A stretch of DNA of 64,000 nucleotides from CAMDMI01 sp044379485 (lineage in GTDB: Bacteria; Bacteroidota; Bacteroidia; Cytophagales; Flexibacteraceae): the NCBI GenBank assembly GCA_044379485.1, contig JBIPOE010000010.1:1-64000 (forward strand), given 5' to 3'. The position numbers and the translations under genes are program-made. Shown here piece by piece: positions 27,167 through 35,788 of the stretch. The notes beneath the pieces are model-generated. The model did not search any database and was not told the origin of the DNA. It saw only the letters and a list, made by a program, of their open reading frames with translations. Positions within the stretch are counted from its first letter, which is position 1. Each line of letters begins with the position of its first letter.

Positions 27167-30100
27167 GACTTTTATTTAAAAGGTTATACGATTTTAAAAA
27201 CTGGTTCGCTGCCTTTCTAAGTTTTTCAAGATTTTCTGATAAGGCTGCAATTTTATTATTTTTCAGATCAAATTCCATTTCTTTCGCAATTGCTGACAAT
27301 TGATTAACCCCAAAGGTACCTGCATTTCCCTTTAAGGTATGAGAATGGCTTCGAAGTATATCAAAGTTTTCCATTAATAAGGCTGCATCCATTTCGGTAA
27401 GCATTCTGGCGGTTTCAATTGCAAATTCATGAATGCTGTCCAACAGAATATCATCACCCAAATGTTTGTGAAGTCCTTTTAAAACATCAAAATCAAAAAC
27501 GGATTCAAGTTCACCTCTTATGGTCAGATGCTTTACCACAGGAGTAGATTCAATTTCAAAATCTGATTTTGGTTTAGAAGAACCAAAACTTTTTTCTGTC
27601 CAGTATTTAACCTTTGAAAGAATTTTATCGGCAGAAATTGGTTTGGCAATAAAATCATCCATACCGGCCTCCACAAACCTCATTTTATCTTCCTTCAGGC
27701 AATAGGCTGTCATTGCGATTATGTTGGCGTTCCAACCCAAATCCATTCCCTTAATAATATGTGTGGCGGTTACCCCATCCATCACAGGCATTTGAATATC
27801 CATTAGAATAACATGATAAAATCCACTTTTTACTTTATCGATAGCTTCTTCTCCATTTGTAGCTACATCAACCTGGCAGCCAGACTTTACCAAAATTTCA
27901 TAGGCCACTTTTAAGTTTATGGCATTGTCGTCCACAAGCAAAACTTCAGGAACATACCCCTCAAAAAATGCGGATTTTAATGGCACTTCAGGATACTTTT
28001 CTTCCAGAATATCAATTTGCAGAACCGGCATTTTGATCCAGAAAGTGGAACCAACTCCTTGCGAGGAAACAAATCCAAACTGACCAGACATTGCATCTGT
28101 TATCAATTTACAGGTCAATAAACCTATACCACCTCTGGTTGCCTGAAAAGCATACTCAGGATTTTGAGATGACAGCATTTGTTTTATTATGGCTTGCTCA
28201 GAAGAGGATAAACCACACCCTGTATCAGAAATTTCTATGAGTAATTCTTTTCCAGCTACCGAAAGGTCCTTTGAAATCCGGAGTTTAATATATCCCTCCG
28301 TAGTAAATTTAAACGAATTGGAAATCAGATTGTTCAGCAATTGGAACATTCTGGTTTCATCCATAACTACGGTTAAAAGATCAGCGTCTATTTCATATGA
28401 AAACTCAATATTTTTCAACCTGGCCTGGTCGGCATACAATCTCGAAATACCTTTAACAAGATCAGGCAGATGAACCTCAGTAGGTTTTAATACTATTTCT
28501 CCGGTTTCAGCCTCGCTAAGATCTATTAAATGGTTCAAAATATGAACAAGCGTATCGCCTGACCTCTGAATAATGTCAACGTATTCTTTTTGACCTTCCT
28601 TGAGCTGGGTATCTTTCAGCAATTGTGCCATGCCCATAATTCCGTTTAATGGAGTTCTGATTTCATGACTAATGTTTGCAAGGAACCGCTCTTTCACTTT
28701 TAAAGCGTCGGTTGCCTCCAGCTTGTATTGCGATTCATTGTGTTTGGCATGTCTAACTGCGGAATGGTCCCTTGCGATTCCCTCAAATCCAGTCCATTCA
28801 TTCCAGGATGAGTGAATAGGTTTAAGATTTGCAATCAACCAGACTTCCTTACCATCTTCAGTTTCGAGGCAAAGTTCCAATCCTGTAACCAAATTTCCTT
28901 CTCTTAGATAAACCAATTCCTTATGGAACTGATCAGGAATAGGCAAATATTTTTTAATGTTTGATCCAACAATTTGAGCTGGTTTTATTCCGGCAATCTT
29001 TTCAATTCCTGATGTTACGGACTGAATAACACCATACTTATCTGCTTGAAAATATACATCATCAAAGGCGTCTATTAACTCCAGATATTGTGTTTGCTTT
29101 TGTTTGATTTCACTTTGCTGATTTCTGGTTTGAGTCACATCTCTGGCTATTCCCAAAACTTCCTCGTTTCCAAGGCCTTCGCTTGAAATAGGAAGTAATC
29201 GAATTTCCCACCAATAAATGTTCCCTTTTGAATCAACTGTTTGACATTCAAATTCAACTTTTTCTCCCTCGAAGGCCTTGTTGTATTCTTCCTCCCAATC
29301 AGAAAATCCTATTTTGGCTTTTCCTTCCTTGTTATTTGGGTAGCTGAGTTTTGTACCAAATCCAGCCCCTTTTTTTACAACTGAGTCAATAAAAGATTGA
29401 TTAAAAAAAGTAACCGTTCCATTTGGTGAAACCGACCAGCATGCCGCACCCCGATGTTCTGCAATTTTTAGCAACCTGGCATTTTGAATTGCTTCTTGTT
29501 TTTGCACCCGGTATTTATTTAGAATTCCCGCAAGCAGATCGGCAATAAGCAAGCCATAATACTCAAAATCAGCTTGTTTCCCTTTTTCAAGAAAACTGAT
29601 TAAACCCAATATACCAATTGTTTCCCCTTGATAAACCAAAGGTAAAGCCAGTAAACAAGTTGGTTTATTGCCTACCAACTTTTCAGTTTTGGTGTTAAAT
29701 AATTCAAGAATTTCATTGTCATGTAAAATCAATTGGGCCTTATTTTCCAACACCAAGGGGTTTACCCAGTCTGTAATCGGTTTATAAGTTTCAATTAAAT
29801 TTTTGGATCCTGCCCAGTTAGCCTCTCCAATTTCATCAATGCTGCCAAAAGACTGGGCAATTTGCTCAATATACACCAATTCAAGATCCAATCGCTTGGC
29901 TATCAAACAAACCGCATGGTCAAGAAATTCAAAAGTATTGGTTTCCTGAATGGACAGCTGAGCCAATTCACCCAAAAGTAATTGGGCATTGAGCTCCTTG
30001 GTTTCCATTTTCCAATCCGCAGCAAGACTTTTCAGTTTGGTTTTGGAAACTTTTTGCAGCCCTTCTTTTCTTTTTTCGGAATTTAACTTTTCCGTGAACT

Positions 30101-30476
30101 CTCCAATCCATTTAGGATCCTTTACAGAAGCCAGGAGTAAAATGGCTAACGAATTATTATGGTGTGTAGGAAAGAATGAAAGTTTTACATCCTTTAAATC
30201 TCTGATTAAAGATTTTCCAGAATATAAACGACTAATTTCCAGCAATATAAACTCACTTAATTCAGGAAAAATTTCGAAAATCGCTTTTCCTTTTAAATCT
30301 TTTGAAGTTTTATGCAGCCAGGTTTGGCTTTCCTTATTTGATTTAATGATCTGGCCATTTGAATCCAACAAAATCGCAGGAGATTTTATTTTCTCCAAAC
30401 TGAAGTTGTGACTTTCCAGACCAAATGGTTGGTCTTCAACAGTGTTTAAAACTGAAATCGAATTAAATTCTTTCAT
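27150..30476 (-). CDS. hybrid histidine kinase with PAS, GAF, receiver and HPt domains
   Basis: An 1108-aa cytoplasmic-looking phosphorelay kinase with no clear membrane segment. Domains in order, with approximate residues: PAS 25-115, GAF 165-320, PAS 330-455, PAS 465-585, HisKA 600-665 with FLANISHEIRTPLNG (phospho-His about 606), HATPase 710-825 (DTGCGLS; GGIGLLTCKL), receiver 845-960 with ILMDIQMPVMDG (Asp about 893) and HPt 1010-1100 with HSHTLKGNAGTFG (His about 1044). All phosphorelay residues appear intact. It is followed, with a 17-base overlap, by a single receiver. The ligand or redox signal sensed by PAS/GAF cannot be read. Confidence 0.93.
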   Translation of the reverse strand: MKEFNSISVLNTVEDQPFGLESHNFSLEKIKSPAILLDSNGQIIKSNKESQTWLHKTSKDLKGKAIFEIFPELSEFILLEISRLYSGKSLIRDLKDVKLSFFPTHHNNSLAILLLASVKDPKWIGEFTEKLNSEKRKEGLQKVSKTKLKSLAADWKMETKELNAQLLLGELAQLSIQETNTFEFLDHAVCLIAKRLDLELVYIEQIAQSFGSIDEIGEANWAGSKNLIETYKPITDWVNPLVLENKAQLILHDNEILELFNTKTEKLVGNKPTCLLALPLVYQGETIGILGLISFLEKGKQADFEYYGLLIADLLAGILNKYRVQKQEAIQNARLLKIAEHRGAACWSVSPNGTVTFFNQSFIDSVVKKGAGFGTKLSYPNNKEGKAKIGFSDWEEEYNKAFEGEKVEFECQTVDSKGNIYWWEIRLLPISSEGLGNEEVLGIARDVTQTRNQQSEIKQKQTQYLELIDAFDDVYFQADKYGVIQSVTSGIEKIAGIKPAQIVGSNIKKYLPIPDQFHKELVYLREGNLVTGLELCLETEDGKEVWLIANLKPIHSSWNEWTGFEGIARDHSAVRHAKHNESQYKLEATDALKVKERFLANISHEIRTPLNGIMGMAQLLKDTQLKEGQKEYVDIIQRSGDTLVHILNHLIDLSEAETGEIVLKPTEVHLPDLVKGISRLYADQARLKNIEFSYEIDADLLTVVMDETRMFQLLNNLISNSFKFTTEGYIKLRISKDLSVAGKELLIEISDTGCGLSSSEQAIIKQMLSSQNPEYAFQATRGGIGLLTCKLITDAMSGQFGFVSSQGVGSTFWIKMPVLQIDILEEKYPEVPLKSAFFEGYVPEVLLVDDNAINLKVAYEILVKSGCQVDVATNGEEAIDKVKSGFYHVILMDIQMPVMDGVTATHIIKGMDLGWNANIIAMTAYCLKEDKMRFVEAGMDDFIAKPISADKILSKVKYWTEKSFGSSKPKSDFEIESTPVVKHLTIRGELESVFDFDVLKGLHKHLGDDILLDSIHEFAIETARMLTEMDAALLMENFDILRSHSHTLKGNAGTFGVNQLSAIAKEMEFDLKNNKIAALSENLEKLRKAANQFLKSYNLLNKSHEWKN

Positions 30477-30595
30477 TATATTTTTTCGACAAACCCACTT
30501 AGGTCTGCTACCTGTGCCTTTACGGTACGGGCATTTTTACGAATCAAAAGTAGATGTTCCTTTTTTCTAAGCCTTACTGCATTCATTCTTTACAT

Positions 30596-30603
30596 TACAT
30601 TTG
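30596..30603 (+). promoter_or_regulatory. candidate -7 box for the FecCD-type permease gene
   Basis: TACATTTG matches the Bacteroidota -7 consensus TAnnTTTG and lies 24 bases before the TTG start at 30628. No convincing TTTG -33 element is visible at the expected distance. It lies in the interval divergent from the hybrid kinase. Confidence 0.4.
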
Positions 30604-30627
30604 TGCACTGTAGAGTAAAGTTTCTCA

Positions 30628-31638
30628 TTGAAGGGCTTCTGGCGTTTTTTCCTGATTTTTTCCCCCGGCTTTCTTGCCATTCTCCTATTTTCTGTTGGTC
30701 TTGGGAGTGTGGAAATTCCGTGGTGGACAGTGTTAGAGGCTCTTTTCCTCCAAAACGATGAAAACCTTGCAAGCACATTGATTTGGCAGGTTCGATTACC
30801 CAGATTTTTTTTGGCTTGCCTGGCAGGTGGAACATTAGCAGTTGCTGGTCAAAGTATGCAGATTTTGGTTAGAAATCCTTTAGCGGATCCTTACACAATG
30901 GGTACAGCAAGTGGGGCTGCCTTGGGAGTAAACTTGGCTATGAGTGGCTGGATTCCAGTATTTTATACGCAATTTTTCATGATTCCTATTTGGGGATTTG
31001 CTGGCGCCATGCTAAGCTCAATGCTTGTTTTGATGTTGGTATCTGGTAAAAGGAAATTTGACAATGCCTCTTTGCTTCTGGTGGGAGTGGCTGTTTCCAT
31101 TTTGGCCACCAGTTTTATAAGTTTGCTCACATATTATGCTGCCAGACAAAACGAAGTCCGGCATTTGTTGTTTTGGGCCTTTGGTAACCTGGATAAAGCA
31201 AATTGGGATTCCCTGAGTTTGGCCTCACTCTTTTCCATAATCGGACTTGTGATTTTGTGGAAAGGCACTTCCTCATGGAATTTATTGCTTTTGGGTGATG
31301 ACAAAGCTTCCTCTTTAAAGTTAAATACAAAATCTACAAAGTATTTTTTGCTTATAATAAGTGCATTTCTCACTGCTTCGATTGTTTGCCTGGTTGGGCC
31401 CATAGGTTTTGTAGGTTTGGTAGTTCCATTCTGGACCAGAAAGTTGATTTCCGTAACACAGGCAGCCTTTTGGCCTCTTACCTTTTTGGTTGGTGCCCTG
31501 TTTTTATCAACCTGTGACCTTATTGCAAGAGTGGCTTTTCAACCTTTCGGTTTGCCGATTGGTTTGGTAACTTCCTTGATTGGTGTACCCTTCTTCCTAT
31601 ATTTGCTCCGCGATTCATCGCGAAAGTCTTCATTTTGA
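30628..31638 (+). CDS. FecCD-family ABC transporter permease (cobalamin/siderophore type)
   Basis: A 336-aa inner-membrane permease with about nine or ten hydrophobic helices. Family motifs are IWQVRLPRFFLACLAGGTLAVAGQ (split by the first helix), LVRNPLADPYTMGTASGAALG, LLFWAFGNL and LVGPIGFVGLVVP. It would form the channel of an importer for vitamin B12, haem or a ferric siderophore. The only possible start before the first domain is TTG at 30628, because a stop (TAA 30616) lies just upstream and the next Met is at about residue 76. No ATPase or binding-protein gene is adjacent, so partners must be encoded elsewhere. Confidence 0.9.
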   Translation: MKGFWRFFLIFSPGFLAILLFSVGLGSVEIPWWTVLEALFLQNDENLASTLIWQVRLPRFFLACLAGGTLAVAGQSMQILVRNPLADPYTMGTASGAALGVNLAMSGWIPVFYTQFFMIPIWGFAGAMLSSMLVLMLVSGKRKFDNASLLLVGVAVSILATSFISLLTYYAARQNEVRHLLFWAFGNLDKANWDSLSLASLFSIIGLVILWKGTSSWNLLLLGDDKASSLKLNTKSTKYFLLIISAFLTASIVCLVGPIGFVGLVVPFWTRKLISVTQAAFWPLTFLVGALFLSTCDLIARVAFQPFGLPIGLVTSLIGVPFFLYLLRDSSRKSSF

Positions 31639-31723
31639 GGCTAAAACAGGAAAAATCCAGGCAAAAGGTAAAATTAATTCGTATTATCTTTTATGGGTTA
31701 ATCCACTGAAAGTGAATGTATAA

Positions 31724-32140
31724 ATGGTTTATATCAGCCGAAAAGAATTTTTTAACGCAGCACATAAGTTGCACAATCCTGCCTGGACCAAGGAGGAAAA
31801 CGAAGCCTGTTTTGGGCCATGTGCCAACGAATATTTTCATGGTCACAACTTTGAATTGACGGTTACGGTTGCTGGAATTCCAAATCCTGATACAGGTTTT
31901 GTGATTGACCTAAAAAAACTTGGAACCCTTACCAAAACTCTGATTGTGGACAAAATTGACCACCGGAATCTCAACATGGATGTGGATTTTTTGAAAGGGA
32001 AAATGACAAGTTGCGAAACACTTGTTCAGGAATTCTGGAAAATTCTGGCTCCGGAAATACGAAAGGTTTCAACAGGCAAGTTGTATAAAATCACACTTCA
32101 GGAAACCCACAAAAACTATGTGGAGTATTTTGGAGAATAA
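31724..32140 (+). CDS. queD: 6-carboxytetrahydropterin synthase / 6-pyruvoyltetrahydropterin synthase family
   Basis: A 138-aa T-fold enzyme. The zinc ligands H14 (FFNAAHKLH), H39 and H41 (FHGHNF) are present, with cysteines C29 and C33 in the expected active-site loop. The substrate-binding end LQETHKNYVEYFG is also present. In bacteria this family usually makes 6-carboxytetrahydropterin for queuosine and deazapurine synthesis (QueD). The loop between H17 and H39 is longer than in E. coli QueD, so a pyruvoyl-tetrahydropterin synthase role cannot be excluded. A near-consensus -7 (TATCTTTT at 31685-31692) lies upstream. QueC, QueE and QueF are not in the window. Confidence 0.85.
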   Translation: MVYISRKEFFNAAHKLHNPAWTKEENEACFGPCANEYFHGHNFELTVTVAGIPNPDTGFVIDLKKLGTLTKTLIVDKIDHRNLNMDVDFLKGKMTSCETLVQEFWKILAPEIRKVSTGKLYKITLQETHKNYVEYFGE

Positions 32141-32199
32141 GCAGCTACAAAACTTCCAGTGACGGCGCCTTTTCCTAAATTGATATTTATCCCCCAAAG

Positions 32200-32223
32200 G
32201 TTTGGTTTGTTAAAGAACCAAAC
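32200..32223 (+). other. stem-loop between queD and lpxB
   Basis: GTTTGGTT (32200-32207) and AACCAAAC (32216-32223) form a perfect eight-base stem around an eight-base loop, 60 bases after queD and 23 bases before lpxB. No T-run follows, so it may be a weak terminator or an mRNA-end structure. Confidence 0.4.
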
Positions 32224-32246
32224 TCCAAATAACTCTTTGAAATCCA

Positions 32247-33362
32247 ATGAAATACTACTTCATAGCCGGTGAGCGATCTGGCGATTTGCATTGCGCCAAT
32301 TTATACAAATCCATAAAGGAAATTGATAATGACGCAACTGCAACTGGAATTGGCGGAGGATTTATGCATGATGCCGGAATAAATCTGGTAAAAAATTATG
32401 AGGAACTGGCTTTAATTGGTATTTGGGAAATACTTGAAAAATTAGGTGATATCCGGTCCGCTTTAAAGCAGGTCAAAAAGGAACTATCTCAAAACAAACC
32501 AGACGTTTTGATTTTGGTTGACTATGCGGGATTCAATTTGAGGGTTGCCAAATTTGCTAAAGAACTAGGCATTAAAGTTTTCTACTACATTTCCCCAAAA
32601 ATCTGGGCATGGGATGAAGGCAGAGTAAAAAAGATAAAAGCCTATGTGGATCGAATGTTTGTGATACTTCCATTTGAAAAGGAATTTTACAAAAAGCACG
32701 AATATGAGGTGGACTACATTGGAAATCCCATTTTGGATGCCATTCATGAGTTTAAACCAAATCCAAATTTTGTAAAAGACAATTCCCTGGACGACAAGCC
32801 AATCATTGCTATTTTGCCTGGAAGTCGAAACAAGGAAATAGAAAGCACTTTGTTTAGAATGTTAAGCATTCTTCCTGCCTTTCCAAACCATCAATTTGTG
32901 GTGGCTGGAGTTGATAATTTTCCAGCAAGATATTATGAAAATTTCAGACGTAACGGCTTGGTGCACATTGTATATGAACAAACATACGATTTGCTCAAAA
33001 ATGCTGAAATGGCCATAGTAACCAGCGGAACAGCCACTTTGGAAACGGCATTATTCAATGTGCCTCAAGTTGTGGTTTATCGGGTAAACATCCTCTCCTA
33101 CTGGATTGGAAAAATGCTTATCAAAATAAAATTCATTTCTCTGGTAAACCTGATTGCCGGAAAAAAAGTGGTAACAGAGTTGATTCAACAGGATTTCCAA
33201 CCAGCTAACATTCGTTTTGAAATGGAACAGATTCAGGTTGGAGGCCCAGGACGAAAGAAAATAATGGAAGGCTACGAGGAAATTTTTCAAAAAATCGGCA
33301 ATCCAGGTGCCTCCAAACGAGCCGCAGAATTGATTTTTTCATATTTGCAGCCGAAGAAATAA
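32247..33362 (+). CDS. lpxB: lipid-A-disaccharide synthase
   Basis: A 371-aa GT19 glycosyltransferase that joins UDP-2,3-diacylglucosamine and lipid X to form the lipid A disaccharide at the inner membrane face. Matching motifs are AGERSGDLHCANL at the N-terminus, DYAGFNLRVAKFAK, the hallmark YYISPKIWAWDEGRVKKI, ILPGSRNKEI and the nucleotide-binding VTSGTATLETALF. Length is normal for the family. It is separated from other Lpx genes, as is common in Bacteroidota. Its presence with lptE later in the window shows a standard lipid-A outer membrane. Confidence 0.95.
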   Translation: MKYYFIAGERSGDLHCANLYKSIKEIDNDATATGIGGGFMHDAGINLVKNYEELALIGIWEILEKLGDIRSALKQVKKELSQNKPDVLILVDYAGFNLRVAKFAKELGIKVFYYISPKIWAWDEGRVKKIKAYVDRMFVILPFEKEFYKKHEYEVDYIGNPILDAIHEFKPNPNFVKDNSLDDKPIIAILPGSRNKEIESTLFRMLSILPAFPNHQFVVAGVDNFPARYYENFRRNGLVHIVYEQTYDLLKNAEMAIVTSGTATLETALFNVPQVVVYRVNILSYWIGKMLIKIKFISLVNLIAGKKVVTELIQQDFQPANIRFEMEQIQVGGPGRKKIMEGYEEIFQKIGNPGASKRAAELIFSYLQPKK

Positions 33363-33496
33363 AATATTTTTCTCGATTTATCAACTGATTTTCAGGCACT
33401 AAGGCCCAATTTTAGCCAAATCCGCTTTTATTTCCAGGCAATAATTAAACTTTCGAATCGGTTCCGCTTCCAAGCACCAAATTTCCATTTTACAAC

Positions 33497-34375
33497 ATGA
33501 AAACAATATCATTTATTCAATTTGCCATTTTAGGCCTGGCTTTTACAACTTTAAGTTGCAAAAAAGACAAAGACAAGGATCCTGACACATTTATAGAAGA
33601 CAGACAAGTGGCGGTAGATGCAAACAGAGCTGATTTTGAATCGGACGATATTTCTGGACTGGAGGAAGAAATCATGGAAAAATCGTCTGTTAATTTTGGT
33701 AGAATAGCTGCTGTAAATGATACCTTTAACTATGAATGTGCAACAGTAACAGTGATTAGAAAAACTGAAACCCTTCCTGGGAAAGTAACGGTTAACTTTG
33801 GAACCGGATGCCAGGGAGAAGATGGAAGAATCAGAAAAGGAATTATTGAATGGACTTTTACCGATAGAATCAGAATTCCAGAGGCGGTTATCATAACCTC
33901 CTTCATGGATTACGGTGTGAAGAAAGCAACAGGTGATGAATTTGTGATGATTGACAATATAAGCAAGAAAACCACTACCAATACCAGCACTGCAGAATCC
34001 AACGATGCAATTTCATTAAAAAGAGAAATTGACATGAAAATGAAATTATCAGACGGAACCACATTCACCCATGCTGGTACTAAAAATATTACCGTTTCAG
34101 GATTAAATACAGGCAGATGGACTAGAACTCATAAAATACTTCAAGGAAGTGCCGTATCTGGAACCGATAGAAAAGGAAGAGCTTACACGCAAACTGCTAC
34201 AACTGATATTGTTCGAAATGGAGCATGTGCCAAATTAGGATTCTACAAGCCAGTTTCCGGAATTATGACCATAACCCACGATAACAAAACCAAAGTTGTT
34301 GATTTCGGAAATGGAAATTGCGATGGTGAAGTTTCTGTAACCATAAATGGAAAACTCAGAAAATCCAGGTGGTAA
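33497..34375 (+). CDS. putative lipoprotein of unknown function
   Basis: A 292-aa exported protein. The signal peptide MKTISFIQFAILGLAFTTLSC ends in a lipobox with the acylated Cys at residue 21, followed by a Lys/Asp-rich spacer. The mature part is beta-rich. Two segments look related: ECATVTVIRKTETLPGKVTV.FGTGCQGEDGRIRKG and ACAKLGFYKPVSGIMTIT..FGNGNCDGEVSVTINGK. Each pairs two cysteines around a strand ending in a charged turn, suggesting a duplicated disulfide-bonded sandwich. No catalytic motif is evident. It is followed by a strong terminator and is a single-gene unit. Confidence 0.75.
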   Translation: MKTISFIQFAILGLAFTTLSCKKDKDKDPDTFIEDRQVAVDANRADFESDDISGLEEEIMEKSSVNFGRIAAVNDTFNYECATVTVIRKTETLPGKVTVNFGTGCQGEDGRIRKGIIEWTFTDRIRIPEAVIITSFMDYGVKKATGDEFVMIDNISKKTTTNTSTAESNDAISLKREIDMKMKLSDGTTFTHAGTKNITVSGLNTGRWTRTHKILQGSAVSGTDRKGRAYTQTATTDIVRNGACAKLGFYKPVSGIMTITHDNKTKVVDFGNGNCDGEVSVTINGKLRKSRW

Positions 34376-34422
34376 AAGGTTTTTAAACTCTGATTTATAA
34401 AGTTTTATAAACAATTCAGTTT

Positions 34423-34457
34423 AACTAAAATTGGCCCTAATTGGGTCAATTTTAGTT
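34423..34457 (+). terminator. strong terminator after the lipoprotein gene
   Basis: The 15-base arms AACTAAAATTGGCCC (34423-34437) and GGGTCAATTTTAGTT (34443-34457) pair with a single G-U around the five-base loop TAATT. The T-tail is short (TTT within 34456-34459), so it may work partly as an mRNA-end stabiliser. Confidence 0.7.
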
Positions 34458-34520
34458 TTAAACCGAAATCAAACTCAATTATTATTTTCAAAAAAACCTA
34501 ATTCCGTTCTTTGGTCAATT

Positions 34521-34528
34521 TACATTTG
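34521..34528 (+). promoter_or_regulatory. candidate -7 box for sbcD
   Basis: TACATTTG, identical to the box before the FecCD permease gene, lies 35 bases before the sbcD ATG and after the preceding gene's terminator. No clear -33 TTTG was seen at the standard spacing. Confidence 0.4.
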
Positions 34529-34563
34529 GGCCTTAAAACGAAAAAATACCAATAGATCAGACT

Positions 34564-35781
34564 ATGAAAATACTTCATACAGCAGATTGGCACCTGGGAA
34601 AAAAATTAGGGGGATACTCCAGACATGCGGAGCAGATTTTGGTTTTGGATGAAATTTGCGGTCTGGCTGATGCACATGAGGTTGATTTGGTTTTAATAGC
34701 CGGTGACTTATTTGATGGACCTAATCCTTCATCAGAATCAACAGAATTATTTTATAAAACTCTGAGGCGTTTATCAAATGATGGCAGTCGGGCAGTAATT
34801 GCCATTGCTGGTAACCACGATTCTCCCGAAAGAATTGCCGCTCCTGAACCTTTGGCATTGGCTTGTGGCATCGTTTTACTTGGGTTTCCTGATACTGAGG
34901 TTCCCTATTTCGAAACAGAAAAGGGTATAAAAGTGCTTCAATCCAGCCCTGGCTTTTTAGAACTATCGCTACCCAAAACATCATTCCCTGTTCGTCTTAT
35001 TTTAACTGCCTTTGCAAATGAAATAAGGCTGAAAAAATATCTGGGACAAGAAGATTCAGATGGAGAGTTGAAAAATCTTATTGAGGAAACATGGAATTTT
35101 CTTGCAAAAAAGTATTGCGATCCAAAAGGCGTGAATTTATTAATGACGCATTTATATTTTGTCCCCTCCATTGGAGAAATTGAGCCTGAAAGTGATGATG
35201 AAAGAAGTATTGCCGGTCTGGGAGGTACACAGGCCTTGCCCACAACCATTTTGCCACCTGAAATCCAATATGTGGCACTTGGTCACATTCATAAATTCTG
35301 GCCTGTAAGTATGCAACCAATGCCAGTAATTTATCCATCTTCGCCTTTATGCTATAGCCTGAATGAATCAGGACAAGAAAAATTCGTCATCATTCTGGAT
35401 ATAGAACCCGCAACGCCGGTCAATTTTCAAAAGATTAAATTGGAACAAGGAAAGCAGGTTTTAAGGATGACATTTGATTCGGTTGACAAGGCTGTGGCCT
35501 GGTTGGCAGAAAATCAGGATGCATATGTTGAGCTGACAATGGTTTCTAATGAATATTTAAATGCCGAAGACTCTTCAAGAATTTACGCTTCTCATAAATG
35601 GATACTTGATTTGATTCCTCAATCCAAAAATTCCACAATTTCGGGATTAACCCAACAAGCCCAAACCATTGATATACAACTAGATAAATCCGAATTGTTT
35701 GAATCTTTTTTTATACAAAAAAAGGGACAGGAACCTTCTTTGGAGTTAAAGAAGCTTTTTCACGAAATTTTAAATAGTTAA
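34564..35781 (+). CDS. sbcD: exonuclease SbcCD subunit D
   Basis: A 405-aa Mre11/SbcD-type calcineurin-like nuclease that with SbcC cuts hairpins and processes double-strand ends. The five metal-binding blocks are present: D8 and H10 (TADWHLG), D48 (AGDLFDG), N84/H85 (AGNHDSPER), H196 (LMTHLYF), and H241/H243 (ALGHIHKF). The C-terminal part is the expected capping/dimer region. Normally sbcC follows directly, but here the next gene is convergent and starts 7 bases after this stop, so SbcC must be encoded elsewhere or be absent. Confidence 0.93.
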   Translation: MKILHTADWHLGKKLGGYSRHAEQILVLDEICGLADAHEVDLVLIAGDLFDGPNPSSESTELFYKTLRRLSNDGSRAVIAIAGNHDSPERIAAPEPLALACGIVLLGFPDTEVPYFETEKGIKVLQSSPGFLELSLPKTSFPVRLILTAFANEIRLKKYLGQEDSDGELKNLIEETWNFLAKKYCDPKGVNLLMTHLYFVPSIGEIEPESDDERSIAGLGGTQALPTTILPPEIQYVALGHIHKFWPVSMQPMPVIYPSSPLCYSLNESGQEKFVIILDIEPATPVNFQKIKLEQGKQVLRMTFDSVDKAVAWLAENQDAYVELTMVSNEYLNAEDSSRIYASHKWILDLIPQSKNSTISGLTQQAQTIDIQLDKSELFESFFIQKKGQEPSLELKKLFHEILNS

Positions 35782-35788
35782 ATGTGAT

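Noticed and set aside
31608..31621. A CGCGA/TCGCG inverted repeat at the end of the permease gene.
   Set aside because: It is short, lies inside the coding sequence and has no T-run.
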